Shown one piece after another: positions 33,803 through 42,783 of a DNA stretch of 64,000 nucleotides; within the stretch, counting starts at the first letter, position 1; each line of letters opens with the position of its first letter. Position numbers and translations under genes: made by a program. Below the pieces are notes generated by a model. It was given only the letters and a program-made list of their open reading frames with translations, did no database searches and was not told where the DNA came from. Origin of the DNA: Isoptericola halalbus. Its GTDB lineage: Bacteria > Actinomycetota > Actinomycetes > Actinomycetales > Cellulomonadaceae. Location of the stretch: contig VJZX01000003.1 in the NCBI GenBank assembly GCA_009663185.1, forward strand, positions 1 through 64,000, given 5' to 3'.

Positions 33803-36800
33803 CTACCAGGTCTGTGCTTCGTACCGCTGGCCGTCTATCATCACCGCGACCTGGACGCCCGGGTACCCGAAGTAGCAGTTCAGCTGCTTCTCCCCGTTCG
33901 CCGGGAGGGTGCCGCTGTGGATGACCCGACCAGCGCCCCACGTCTTGCCCTGGGTGACGATGTCGTGCCACCCGGACACGCTCGGAGTCGTGTCCGCCCA
34001 GCACTGGACCTGGTGGTTCCCGCCGGGGAAGTCGCGCGTGTTCACCACGTAGTAGGCGCACGACGCGCTCGAGCAGCCGGATTGCCCCACCGCACTGCTG
34101 CCTCGCGTCACCCAGGCGCGCGGGTTCGGCGGCGGGTCGGTCTGGCCGGAGTCGCGCGCCCACGCGCCGCACCCGGCGGCGTTGCAGGCGCGCGCCTCGA
34201 GCGTGTAGCTCTTGCCGTACCCGCCACTCACCCCGATGTTGAACGGCCACGACTGGCGGCTACCGCTGTCCGACTGCGAACCCGACAGCCTCCACTCGAT
34301 CCGCTGGACCGCTCGGCCGCCGTCGTCACCCGGACCGCGCACCGTGAAGTAGCCGTCGGTGGCGCTCGACTTGTGCCACGTGACGCCGGGCGTGCCGGGC
34401 ACGGTGTACGGCGTGACCGCGTTCGAGTAGGCCGTCCAGTCCGAGCAGCCCGCGGCGTTGCACGCCTGGACCCGGAACCGGTAGGCGGTGCCGTTGTTCA
34501 GGCCGGTGAAGGTCATCGACGTGGCCGTCGTGGTCCTGCTGGCTCCCTTGTCGTTCTGCACGGTGTACGTCACGGCGTTGCCGTTGGCGTCTGCCGCTGT
34601 CCAGGAGACGTCCGCTTGGCCGCTCGTGTTCGACCCGAGCGACGCGGTCGGCGTGCCGGGCGCGCCCGGCTTGCCATAGGGGATCACCGGGTTGGACTGC
34701 GGGCTCGTGCCGCCCTTGCCGGCCTTGTTCTCCGCCGTCACCGCGTAGGTGTACGTCGACGAGTCGTCGAGACCCGACGCGGTGATCGACGTCTCCGCCG
34801 TGGTGAGCGTCCGCGTCTTGGTGCCGTTGCGGAACTCGTCGACGTGATACGTCTTGATCGCGTCGCCGTTGTTGGCCGGCGCCGTCCACGTGATGTGGAC
34901 CGACCCGCCTGCGGGGTCGTCGACGCGCGAGGCGGTCGGCGCGGCAGGCGCCTCCGGCGGTGCGGCCGGGATCTCCTGCGTGGACCACGCACCCCACTCC
35001 GAGGGATCGGGAGCCTGGTTCACGGCCTGGACCCGCACCTCGTACGCGGTGCCGTTGGTCAGGCCCTCCCACACGATGCGGTTGCCCGTGACGCCGACCT
35101 TCTGCGTCTGCCCGTTCGCGGGCGCGGGCGAGATCTCGAGGTTGACCGACTCGATCGGCGACCGGTCGCTGTAGGAGGCGTTCTCCCACGTCACCACGAG
35201 CGAGCTGTCCGCGAACTCGAGGTTCGGCGCCGCGGGCGGGTCGGGCCGCTGGTCGGGACGCGCCTCGGCCGAGGGCGGCGACGGGTCGGACGCGCCGACC
35301 GCGTTGTTCGCCACGACGGTGAACGTGTAGGTCACGTTGTTCGTCAGGCCGTCGAGCGTGCAGGTCGTCGTCGCGCACTCGAACGTGTCGCCCTTGTCGG
35401 ACGTCACCGTGTACGACGTGATCTCGGCACCGTTGTTGGCCGGCGGCGTCCACGACAGCACGACCGTCTCGGAGCGCACCTCCTCGACGTGCGGCGTGGC
35501 CGGCGCGTCGGGACGGCCGAGCACGTTGATCCGGATACGGCCCTCGACCTGGCGGTCGGGATCCTGCGTCGCGTCCTGCACGCGGTAGCGCACGACCATC
35601 GTGCCGACGAAGCTCGCGTCGGGCGTGACGACGACCTTGTCGCCGTCCACGACGGTGCCGCCGCGCCCGGTCTCGATGATCGGCTGCCCGACGATCTCGA
35701 GCGGCGCCCGCTCGGCGAACGGGTTCGAGTCGTTGGCGAGCACCGGTACGGACACCGGGCTGCCCTGGTGCGCGTCGTCGACGACGTCCTCGACCGCCCG
35801 CGCGAGCGGTCGCGTCGAGGCGACGACCTCGACCCTGAGCGTCCCGTCGACGGGCGGGTGCTCGTCGTCGGTGACGGTGTAGGGCACGGTCAGCACGGTG
35901 CCCTTGGGTACCTCGGGATCGGCCTCGAGCGTCACGCGCGAGCCCGAGAGCTTGGCCCCCAGCCCGCCCGGCAGGCTGCCGAGCGTGAAGCGCAGGTCGT
36001 CCTCGTCAGGGTCGGTCGCGAACCGGCCCAGGTCTACCGCGCTCTCCTCGCCCGCGGCAACCTGGCCCGAGGGCGAGCCCGGCTCGGGCGGCAGGTTGTC
36101 GGGCGGGAGCACCGTGATCGGCAGCGTCAGGACCGCGGTGTTGCCCTCCGGGTCGTCCAGTCCCGAGCCGTCGGTGACCTCGAAGGTCACCGCTGCCGGG
36201 CCGTTGTAGCCGTCCTTGGACGTGTACGTCATCGTCGTCGGACTCCCGACCGCGACCGATCCCTCGACCGCGGTGACCTCGTCCGACGTCGTCAGCTGCG
36301 GCGTGCGGCCCTCGATGACGAGCACGTAGTCCGTGATGTCGATCTCGAGCGGCTCGCCCGAGAGGACCTCGAGCGGCGCCAGGCCCGGGCGCAGGATCGG
36401 CTCGGCGTTGGTCAGGCCCGGCACCACGAGGAACGCCTTGGCGTCCTGCCCGTCCATGTCGGTGACCGTGTAGGTGACCACCTGGCGTGCCGGAGTCAGC
36501 TCGACCTGGATCTCGCCGTCCTCGGTGACGGTGGCCGTCGAGGCGCTGGTCGTGACCTCGAGGTCGCTCGCGGCACCGTCGGGGTCCTCGTCGTTGTCGA
36601 GGACCGGCACGGTCACGCTCGTCTGCCCGAGGACGTCCGCGACGGGCACCGAGTCGTCCCGCGCGATCGGGGCGAGCAGCGGCGCGTCGGCCGCGACCGT
36701 GACGCTCACCGCTGCGGAGGCACGCGCGGCGTACGGGTCCTCGATCGCGTAATAGAAGGTGTACGTACCCTCGTCGTTCGGGGTCATCACGACGATCCGG

Positions 36801-39800
36801 TCCTCGGCGACCTCAGCGTCGAGGACGTCGCCGCCCTCGAGCGCGCCGGTCACGAGGCCGACCTGATCGCCGTCGGGGTCGGAGTCGTTGAGCAGCGCCG
36901 GCACGGCCACGCGACGGTCGGGTCGAACCGTGACCTCGTCGTCGGTGGCGACGGGGGGCTGGTTCGTCTCGGGCGGCTGGGCGATGCCCACGCGCACGGT
37001 GCCGGTGGCGACCGCACCACGGGCGTCCTGGACCGTGTAGCGGAAGCTGTCCCCACCGCTGGCCTTCTCGGCGGCCTCGTAGTCCACGTACCCGTCGACC
37101 ACCTGGGCACGGCCCTTGCTCGGTCCGCTCGCGAGCCCCGTGAGCTGGACCGAGTCGCCGTCGGGGTCGATCCCGTCGAGCGGCACCTGGATGCGCACGG
37201 TCCCGCCCGCCAGCACGCGCGCCTCGACGTCGCGCGGCACCGGCGGCGCGTTGTCCTCGCCGTCACGGATGTTGATCGTGACCTGGGCCGAGTCCTCCTG
37301 GCCGTTGCGGTCACGCACCTTGTAGATCGCGTACGCCGTGCCCGCCTCGCTGCCGGCCCGGAAGCGAAGCCGGTTCTCGGAGACGAAGACCTCGCCCATG
37401 TCGGGGTCGACCGTCTGCTCGAGGTCGGGCGCGAGCTCGAGCTCGAGGCCGTCCGGGTGGGTGTCGTTCGACAGCACGGGGATGTTGACGTAGTCGCCCA
37501 CGCGGACCGTCACCTCGTCGGGCGCCGCGTTGGGCGGCTGGAGCCGGTCGGGCGCGGGCACCGGGAGCACGCGCACCTCGCCCGTGGCGGTGTGGGAACC
37601 GTTCGAGACCGTGTACCCGATCACGACCGGCTCCGAGATCCGCCGCGTCTCGGTGACCCGGAGCATCTGGTGCGCCAGCACGGCGACGCTCACACCCGCG
37701 TCGTCGGGCACGCGGACCGACTGGACGACGAGCACCCCGCCCGCCGGGTCGGTGTCGTTCGCGAGCACGTCGACGAGCGCCGACCCGCCCGCGGGAAGCA
37801 TGGCACGGTCCGAGACGACGACCGGCGCGCCCGCGGCGGCGTCGGGGTCCAGCACGTCGACGCGCACGACCCCGGTCGTCGTCCCCGGCCCGTCGGAGAC
37901 CTGGTAGAGGATGTCGTACGACCGCGGCTCGTGCGACAGGAACGTGAACGTGCCCGCGTCGTAGTTGGGCGAGATCTCGGCGGGGGCGTCCTCGCTCACC
38001 GAGACCAGCCGCAGGTCGTCCCCGTTCGGGTCGGAGTCGTTCTCCAGCGGCTCGACCGTCACGGGTTCGCCCGCGGTCACGACGACGTGGTCGCCCACGG
38101 CCACGGGCGGCTCCTGGCCGTCACCGAGGACGTCGACCCAGAGGGTGCCCTCGACGACCTCCCCGCGACCGTCGCCCACCGTCAGCGTGACCTTCTTGCG
38201 CCCGGTCGCGGAGCCGCTGTCGCGGAACTCGACCGTCCCGTCGGGGTAGGCGCGGACCTCGTCACCCTGGACCGTCGCGCTCGCGGTCGCGAGGTACACG
38301 TCGTCGCCGTCCGGATCACGGAAGAACGGCAGGACCTTGATCTGGCCGGTGCCGCCGCGCTGGACGCGCAGCACGGGCTCGCCCGTCTGGTCGGGTGCGG
38401 CGTTCTCGTCCCACGGCACGACGCGCACCGCGACGTTGGCCTCGTCGGTCCCGCCACGGCCGTCGCTGACCTCGTAGCGGAACCTCACCGAACCGCTAGC
38501 ATCCTCAGGTACGACCGCCTGGAGCGCCCTGCCGCCGAGCACGCGCTGCACGCCCAGCGGTTCGGGCTCATCGCCCACCAGCGAGGCCGTGATGACGTCG
38601 CCGTCCGGGTCGAGGTCGTTGGCGAGCACGTCGAGCACGGTCGAGCGCCCCGGACGCACGCCGTACGAGTCGTCCTTGGCCTCGGGCGGGTCCTGGCGCT
38701 CGCGGTCGACGATCGTCTGGTCGACGAGCTCGGGCGTGGCGTCCTCGGCGTTGGCGTCGTCGCCCTCGGCGTGCTCGGGGATCTGGACGTCCCAGTCGTC
38801 GACCTTCTCGTACTCGTCGAGGGCCATCCAGAGCGTCCCGGCCGTGAGGTCGTTGAGGACGACGGCGTTGCGGTTGACGCGGTACTCGAGACGGGTGCTC
38901 TGGTCGATGCCCTCGAGCACCTGGTCGACGTCGCGGTCGGTGCCCTCGCAGTCACGCACGACCTGGCCCGTCTGGGACCAGGCGCCGTAGAGGCACCCGC
39001 CGAGCTGGACCGGCGCGGCCGGCACGCCCGACGCGCGCCGCGTGACCGCGCTGCCGCCGTCGAGCGGCTGGTGCACGAGGCCCGACGACGTGGCGTACGC
39101 GACGCCGCCGGCAGCCGCACCGGGCTGCTGCAGCCGGGCGCCCTGCGCGTCGGGGATCTCGACGACGTCGCCCCCGGGCAGCCAGAGCTGCCCGTCGGTA
39201 CGGTCGAGCACGACCGGGTCGTCCCCGACGGTCGTGATGAGCGCGTCGTCGCCGCCGTCGAGCAGGTCCAGCTCGCGCGAGCTGGGGTCGCCGCCGGCCG
39301 GGATCGTCCAGAGCGTGTCGGTGCTCGGCACGACCGCGTACGTCGTGCCCTCGCGCGAGACCACGACCTGGCCCGCACCGCCGAGCTCGACCGTCGCCTC
39401 CTCGTCGGTGGTGTCCAGGCCGGGCAGCCGGTCGATGCCCGCGACCCACACGGAGCCGCTCTCGTCGTCGAGCACGGCGACGGTGCCGCCCCCCATCGCC
39501 ACCTCGGCACCGGCGGGCACCGTCGTGCTCGAGGAGAACTTCAGCCGGGCGACGTCGACGACACCCGCCGAGCTGCTGCCGTCGTCGGCGACCAGGACCT
39601 CGCTCGCCTCCTGGGCGACGTCGAACGCCGCGCTGCCCGCGAGCAGCGTGCCGTCGATCGCCCGGGCCTGCGTGTTGAACCGGCCGACGAGTCCCGCGGA
39701 CTCCTTGGTCACCCAGACGCCGGAGTCGTCGAGGTCGACGTCGGCCGTCGCCTCGCCGTCGTAGAGCACGGCCGCTGTGGCGATCCCGGCGGACAGCACG

Positions 39801-39859
39801 ACGACCGCCGCCGTCGACGCGATCGTCTTACGGTCCCCCTGCTGCATGCGCGAGAACAC
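33803..39859 (-). CDS. Giant membrane-anchored surface protein with Ig/cadherin-like and FN3 repeats
   Basis: A 2018-residue protein. A cytoplasmic dozen residues and one membrane helix (STAAVVVLSAGIATAAVLY, about 14-32) precede an outer region of about 370 residues with propeller-like strand repeats (VLVADD, VAVLDDESGSVWVAG). From about 405 to 1440 come eleven tandem Ig/cadherin-like modules, most with a VLANDLDPDGD-type calcium-binding loop. From about 1450 to 1910 there are five fibronectin type III modules (VVLSWTPPANNGAEITSYTV and variants). The last 110 residues hold several cysteines. It is the first gene of the operon and corresponds to the fn3 gene of the PFNA cluster. The start is GTG at 39859; ATG 39847 is an alternative. 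Likely roles are adhesion or sensing outside the cell. Confidence 0.85.
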   Translation of the reverse strand: MFSRMQQGDRKTIASTAAVVVLSAGIATAAVLYDGEATADVDLDDSGVWVTKESAGLVGRFNTQARAIDGTLLAGSAAFDVAQEASEVLVADDGSSSAGVVDVARLKFSSSTTVPAGAEVAMGGGTVAVLDDESGSVWVAGIDRLPGLDTTDEEATVELGGAGQVVVSREGTTYAVVPSTDTLWTIPAGGDPSSRELDLLDGGDDALITTVGDDPVVLDRTDGQLWLPGGDVVEIPDAQGARLQQPGAAAGGVAYATSSGLVHQPLDGGSAVTRRASGVPAAPVQLGGCLYGAWSQTGQVVRDCEGTDRDVDQVLEGIDQSTRLEYRVNRNAVVLNDLTAGTLWMALDEYEKVDDWDVQIPEHAEGDDANAEDATPELVDQTIVDRERQDPPEAKDDSYGVRPGRSTVLDVLANDLDPDGDVITASLVGDEPEPLGVQRVLGGRALQAVVPEDASGSVRFRYEVSDGRGGTDEANVAVRVVPWDENAAPDQTGEPVLRVQRGGTGQIKVLPFFRDPDGDDVYLATASATVQGDEVRAYPDGTVEFRDSGSATGRKKVTLTVGDGRGEVVEGTLWVDVLGDGQEPPVAVGDHVVVTAGEPVTVEPLENDSDPNGDDLRLVSVSEDAPAEISPNYDAGTFTFLSHEPRSYDILYQVSDGPGTTTGVVRVDVLDPDAAAGAPVVVSDRAMLPAGGSALVDVLANDTDPAGGVLVVQSVRVPDDAGVSVAVLAHQMLRVTETRRISEPVVIGYTVSNGSHTATGEVRVLPVPAPDRLQPPNAAPDEVTVRVGDYVNIPVLSNDTHPDGLELELAPDLEQTVDPDMGEVFVSENRLRFRAGSEAGTAYAIYKVRDRNGQEDSAQVTINIRDGEDNAPPVPRDVEARVLAGGTVRIQVPLDGIDPDGDSVQLTGLASGPSKGRAQVVDGYVDYEAAEKASGGDSFRYTVQDARGAVATGTVRVGIAQPPETNQPPVATDDEVTVRPDRRVAVPALLNDSDPDGDQVGLVTGALEGGDVLDAEVAEDRIVVMTPNDEGTYTFYYAIEDPYAARASAAVSVTVAADAPLLAPIARDDSVPVADVLGQTSVTVPVLDNDEDPDGAASDLEVTTSASTATVTEDGEIQVELTPARQVVTYTVTDMDGQDAKAFLVVPGLTNAEPILRPGLAPLEVLSGEPLEIDITDYVLVIEGRTPQLTTSDEVTAVEGSVAVGSPTTMTYTSKDGYNGPAAVTFEVTDGSGLDDPEGNTAVLTLPITVLPPDNLPPEPGSPSGQVAAGEESAVDLGRFATDPDEDDLRFTLGSLPGGLGAKLSGSRVTLEADPEVPKGTVLTVPYTVTDDEHPPVDGTLRVEVVASTRPLARAVEDVVDDAHQGSPVSVPVLANDSNPFAERAPLEIVGQPIIETGRGGTVVDGDKVVVTPDASFVGTMVVRYRVQDATQDPDRQVEGRIRINVLGRPDAPATPHVEEVRSETVVLSWTPPANNGAEITSYTVTSDKGDTFECATTTCTLDGLTNNVTYTFTVVANNAVGASDPSPPSAEARPDQRPDPPAAPNLEFADSSLVVTWENASYSDRSPIESVNLEISPAPANGQTQKVGVTGNRIVWEGLTNGTAYEVRVQAVNQAPDPSEWGAWSTQEIPAAPPEAPAAPTASRVDDPAGGSVHITWTAPANNGDAIKTYHVDEFRNGTKTRTLTTAETSITASGLDDSSTYTYAVTAENKAGKGGTSPQSNPVIPYGKPGAPGTPTASLGSNTSGQADVSWTAADANGNAVTYTVQNDKGASRTTTATSMTFTGLNNGTAYRFRVQACNAAGCSDWTAYSNAVTPYTVPGTPGVTWHKSSATDGYFTVRGPGDDGGRAVQRIEWRLSGSQSDSGSRQSWPFNIGVSGGYGKSYTLEARACNAAGCGAWARDSGQTDPPPNPRAWVTRGSSAVGQSGCSSASCAYYVVNTRDFPGGNHQVQCWADTTPSVSGWHDIVTQGKTWGAGRVIHSGTLPANGEKQLNCYFGYPGVQVAVMIDGQRYEAQTW

Positions 39860-39941
39860 GCCCGATGGCTCCCCCCGGTGTCATGGGCTGGTCTGTCGGT
39901 AGGCCCGTGACCTGTGCCACCGGTTGCCCACCGCCCGCGCA

Positions 39942-39972
39942 AGAATAGCGGGAGGCCACCTGCTGAAGGCAA
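39942..39972 (-). promoter_or_regulatory. Candidate promoter of the surface-protein/T7SS operon
   Basis: On the minus strand TTGCCT (39972-39967) and TATTCT (39947-39942) are 19 bp apart, about 85 nt before the GTG at 39859. No better pair is seen in the 156-nt gap after the polyprenyl synthase gene. If real, it drives ten or more genes down to essC. Confidence 0.35.
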
Positions 39973-40015
39973 CCGTCGATCTACCGGAACGGGACCCCAG
40001 AACCTCAGATCTTGC

Positions 40016-41062
40016 TCAGGCGGCGCGGTCGGCGAGCGCCGCGGCGAAGTCCGCGAGCGCCTCCTTGACCGAGCCCTCGGGCAGCGGCGCGAGCTCGGCG
40101 GCGGCCTCGCGGGCCCACCGCCCGGCGAGCTCGCGCGTCTCGGCGAGGACCACGTGCGCGCGCAGCTCGTCGACCACCGCGGCGAGCGCCGCGTCGTGGG
40201 ACAGGTCGCCGTCGAGCCGGGCGAGCAGGTCCGCGTCGGACGCGGTGCCCTGGCCGCGCGCGACCCGCTGCCGCAGCAGCAGGACGGGCATCGTCGGAAC
40301 GTGCTCGCGCAGGTCGGTGCCCGGCGTCTTGCCCGACTCCTGGCCCGTCGAGGCGATGTCCAGGACGTCGTCGGCGAGCTGGAACGCGACGCCGACCTTC
40401 TCGCCGTACTCGGCGACGGCCTCGACGATCTCGGGCGCGCAGCCGCTGAACATCGCACCGAACCGGGCCGACGTCGCGAGCAGCGACGCGGTCTTGTCCG
40501 AGAGCACCTGCAGGTAGTGCTCGACCGGGTCGTCGCCCTCGTCGGGCCCGAGCGACTCGTGGAGCTGGCCGAGGCACATGCGCTCGAACGTCCGCGCCTG
40601 GACGATCACCGCCTCGGGCCCGAGCCCGGCCACGACCGCCGACGCGCGCGAGAAGAGCAGGTCGCCCACGAGGATCGCGACGTTGTTGCCCCACACGGTG
40701 TGGACCGCGGGTGCGCCTCGGCGCACGGGCGCGGAGTCCATGACGTCGTCGTGGTAGAGCGACGCGACCTGCGTGAGCTCGACGACGACGGCCGCGTCGA
40801 CGAGCTCGGGGCGCGTCCCGTCACCGAGCTCGCCCGCGAGCAGCGTCAGCAGGGGCCGGAACCGCTTGCCGCCCGCGGCCACGAGGTGCCGCGACGCGTC
40901 GTGCGCGAGCGCGTCGGCCGAGGCCACCGCTTCGGTGAGCGCCGCGTCGACCGCCGCCAGCCGCCCGGCCAGCCGGTCGGCTAGCGCGGTGTCCTTGAGC
41001 GGGATCGCCGTCGGCTGGGGCACGGAGGACGAGGGTGCCGGGTCGGCAGGAACACGGGTCAC
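40016..41062 (-). CDS. Long-chain polyprenyl diphosphate synthase
   Basis: A 348-residue trans-prenyltransferase that makes an all-trans polyprenyl chain, probably the menaquinone side chain. Both Asp-rich motifs are intact (LYHDDVMDSAPVRRG and QLADDVLDI), with GGKRFRPLLTLLAG and SDKTASLLATS as further family marks. Ala at the fifth position before the first DDxxD is small, which allows a long product. The GTG start at 41062 overlaps the nuoN stop by 4 nt (GTGA), so quinone-chain synthesis is coupled to complex I expression. The family is certain; chain length is an inference. Confidence 0.9.
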   Translation of the reverse strand: MTRVPADPAPSSSVPQPTAIPLKDTALADRLAGRLAAVDAALTEAVASADALAHDASRHLVAAGGKRFRPLLTLLAGELGDGTRPELVDAAVVVELTQVASLYHDDVMDSAPVRRGAPAVHTVWGNNVAILVGDLLFSRASAVVAGLGPEAVIVQARTFERMCLGQLHESLGPDEGDDPVEHYLQVLSDKTASLLATSARFGAMFSGCAPEIVEAVAEYGEKVGVAFQLADDVLDIASTGQESGKTPGTDLREHVPTMPVLLLRQRVARGQGTASDADLLARLDGDLSHDAALAAVVDELRAHVVLAETRELAGRWAREAAAELAPLPEGSVKEALADFAAALADRAA

Positions 41063-42783
41063 GGTCTGAACTTAGCCGCCTCGCCCGCCAGATCGAGAAC
41101 CGACGCGGGCAGCAGGCCGACCAGGAGCACGCCGAGCGCGCAGAGCGCGATCGCGAGCGCCGCCGGCCCGCGCGATCCCACGACGACCACGGTTGCCCGG
41201 GCCACGGCCGTGCGCGCAGCCGTGACGACGCCGGCCGCCGTACCGCCGCCGCCCTCCACCGGCCGGACCGCGGCCCCCGCAGCCCCCGGGGCGGCGGCAC
41301 CGGCCGCCTCGGGTGCCGCGCGCTCGTCGGCGGGCGGCGTGAGGACCATGAGAACGATCACGCGCACGTAGAAGAACACCGCGACGGCGCTCGCCAGCAC
41401 GCCGAGCACCGCGAGCGGCCAGGCGCCTGCGTCCACCGCGGCCTGGAACACCCCGAACTTGGCGAGGAACCCGGCCGTGAGCGGGATGCCCGCCATCGAC
41501 AGCAGGAAGAGCGCGAACGCCGCGGTGAGCCAGGGCGCCTTGCGGCCGAGCCCCGCCCACTGGGCGAGGCGCGTCGCCTCGCCGAGCACCACGCCCGAGG
41601 CGTCCTGCTCGCGCACCAGGGTCACGACGGCGAAGGCGCCGATCGTGGCCAGGCCGTACGCGAGCAGGTAGAAGACGACGGCGCGGGCACCCAGCTCGGA
41701 GAAACCGACGAGGCCGACGACGAGGAAGCCGGCGTGCGCTATCGACGAGTAGGCGAGCAGGCGCTTGACGTCGGTCTGGACAGCACCGGCGACGGTGCCT
41801 ACCAGCATCGTCAGGATCGCGACGACCCACAGCGCGACGACGATGTCGCCCCGCAGCGCGTCGTCGAAGCCCGCGGCGAGCGTGAACAGCACGCGCACCA
41901 GCGCGCCGACGGCCGCGGCCTTGGTGCACGCGGCCATGAACCCCGTGACCGGCGTCGGGGCGCCCTGGTACACGTCGGGCGTCCAGGTGTGGAACGGGGC
42001 GGCGCCGACCTTGAACAGCAGGCCGACCAGGACGAGCAGCACGCCCGTGAGCACGAGGCCGGGCATCGTCCCCAGCGGGGAGAGCTCCGGGTGCTGGAGC
42101 ACGAGCACGACGGTCTCGAGGCTCACCGTGCCCGCGAACCCGTACACGAGCGCGATGCCGAACAGCATGAGCGCGGAGGCGAACGACCCCAGCAGGAAGT
42201 ACTTGAACGCCGCCTCCTGGCTCAGCAGGCGCCGCCGGCGCGCCGTCGCGCACAGCACGTAGAGCGGCAGCGACAGCACCTCGAGCGCGATGAACAGCAC
42301 GATGAGGTTGTCGGTCGCCGGGAAGAGCAGCATGCCGCCCGTGGCGAAGAGCACCAGCGGGTAGATCTCGGTCTGCTGCAGACCCGCCTGGCGCGCGGCG
42401 TCCTCGTAGGCCGTGCCCGGGACGGCGGCGGCCGTGGGTGCGAACGCGTCCTCCCCCGAGCTGGTCCGGTCGGCGATCACGAGCACGCCGGGGATGGCGA
42501 GCACTGCGACCACGGCCTGCACACCGAGGGTGAACGGGGTCAGCAGGTACGTGCCGTCGACGATGAAGGCGAAACCGTCCCGGAGCACCCGCGGCCACAG
42601 GAGGACCACGGCGACGAGCGACCCCGCGAGCGCGGCGAGCGTGAGGAGGATCTGTGTCACACGGCGGGCGCGCGCGGGGACGAACGCCTCCACGAGGACG
42701 CCGAGCACCCCGGCGCCGAGCACGACCAGGACGGGAGCGACGACCGCCCAGTCGATCTCCGGTGCGATGAATCCGTCGTTCAC
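41059..42783 (-). CDS. nuoN: NADH-quinone oxidoreductase subunit N
   Basis: A 574-residue antiporter-like membrane subunit of complex I that pumps protons. About 14 helices are visible. Key charged positions are present (IALEVLSLPLYVL with the conserved Glu; LLFKVGAAPFHTWTPDVYQG; LLAYSSIAHAGFL). A low-complexity Ala/Gly/Pro insert (about residues 490-540) precedes the last helix, which is longer than in most homologues. The GTG start at 42783 overlaps the nuoM stop by 4 nt. It is the last nuo gene, followed at once by the polyprenyl synthase. Confidence 0.95.
   Translation of the reverse strand: MNDGFIAPEIDWAVVAPVLVVLGAGVLGVLVEAFVPARARRVTQILLTLAALAGSLVAVVLLWPRVLRDGFAFIVDGTYLLTPFTLGVQAVVAVLAIPGVLVIADRTSSGEDAFAPTAAAVPGTAYEDAARQAGLQQTEIYPLVLFATGGMLLFPATDNLIVLFIALEVLSLPLYVLCATARRRRLLSQEAAFKYFLLGSFASALMLFGIALVYGFAGTVSLETVVLVLQHPELSPLGTMPGLVLTGVLLVLVGLLFKVGAAPFHTWTPDVYQGAPTPVTGFMAACTKAAAVGALVRVLFTLAAGFDDALRGDIVVALWVVAILTMLVGTVAGAVQTDVKRLLAYSSIAHAGFLVVGLVGFSELGARAVVFYLLAYGLATIGAFAVVTLVREQDASGVVLGEATRLAQWAGLGRKAPWLTAAFALFLLSMAGIPLTAGFLAKFGVFQAAVDAGAWPLAVLGVLASAVAVFFYVRVIVLMVLTPPADERAAPEAAGAAAPGAAGAAVRPVEGGGGTAAGVVTAARTAVARATVVVVGSRGPAALAIALCALGVLLVGLLPASVLDLAGEAAKFRP

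Noticed and set aside
7807-39859. A complete mycobacterial-type ESX locus
   Set aside because: No EccB, EccD, EccE, MycP, PE/PPE or EspG gene is recognised. The ATPase is a single FHA-containing EssC-type protein, so an ESX label would mislead.
17582-39910. Very long plus-strand open frames (for example 17582-23200 and 33518-39910) opposite the essC and surface-protein genes
   Set aside because: They are antisense frames of strongly coding minus-strand genes in GC-rich DNA. Their translations are Arg/Asp/Gly/Val-rich, without domains or ribosome sites.
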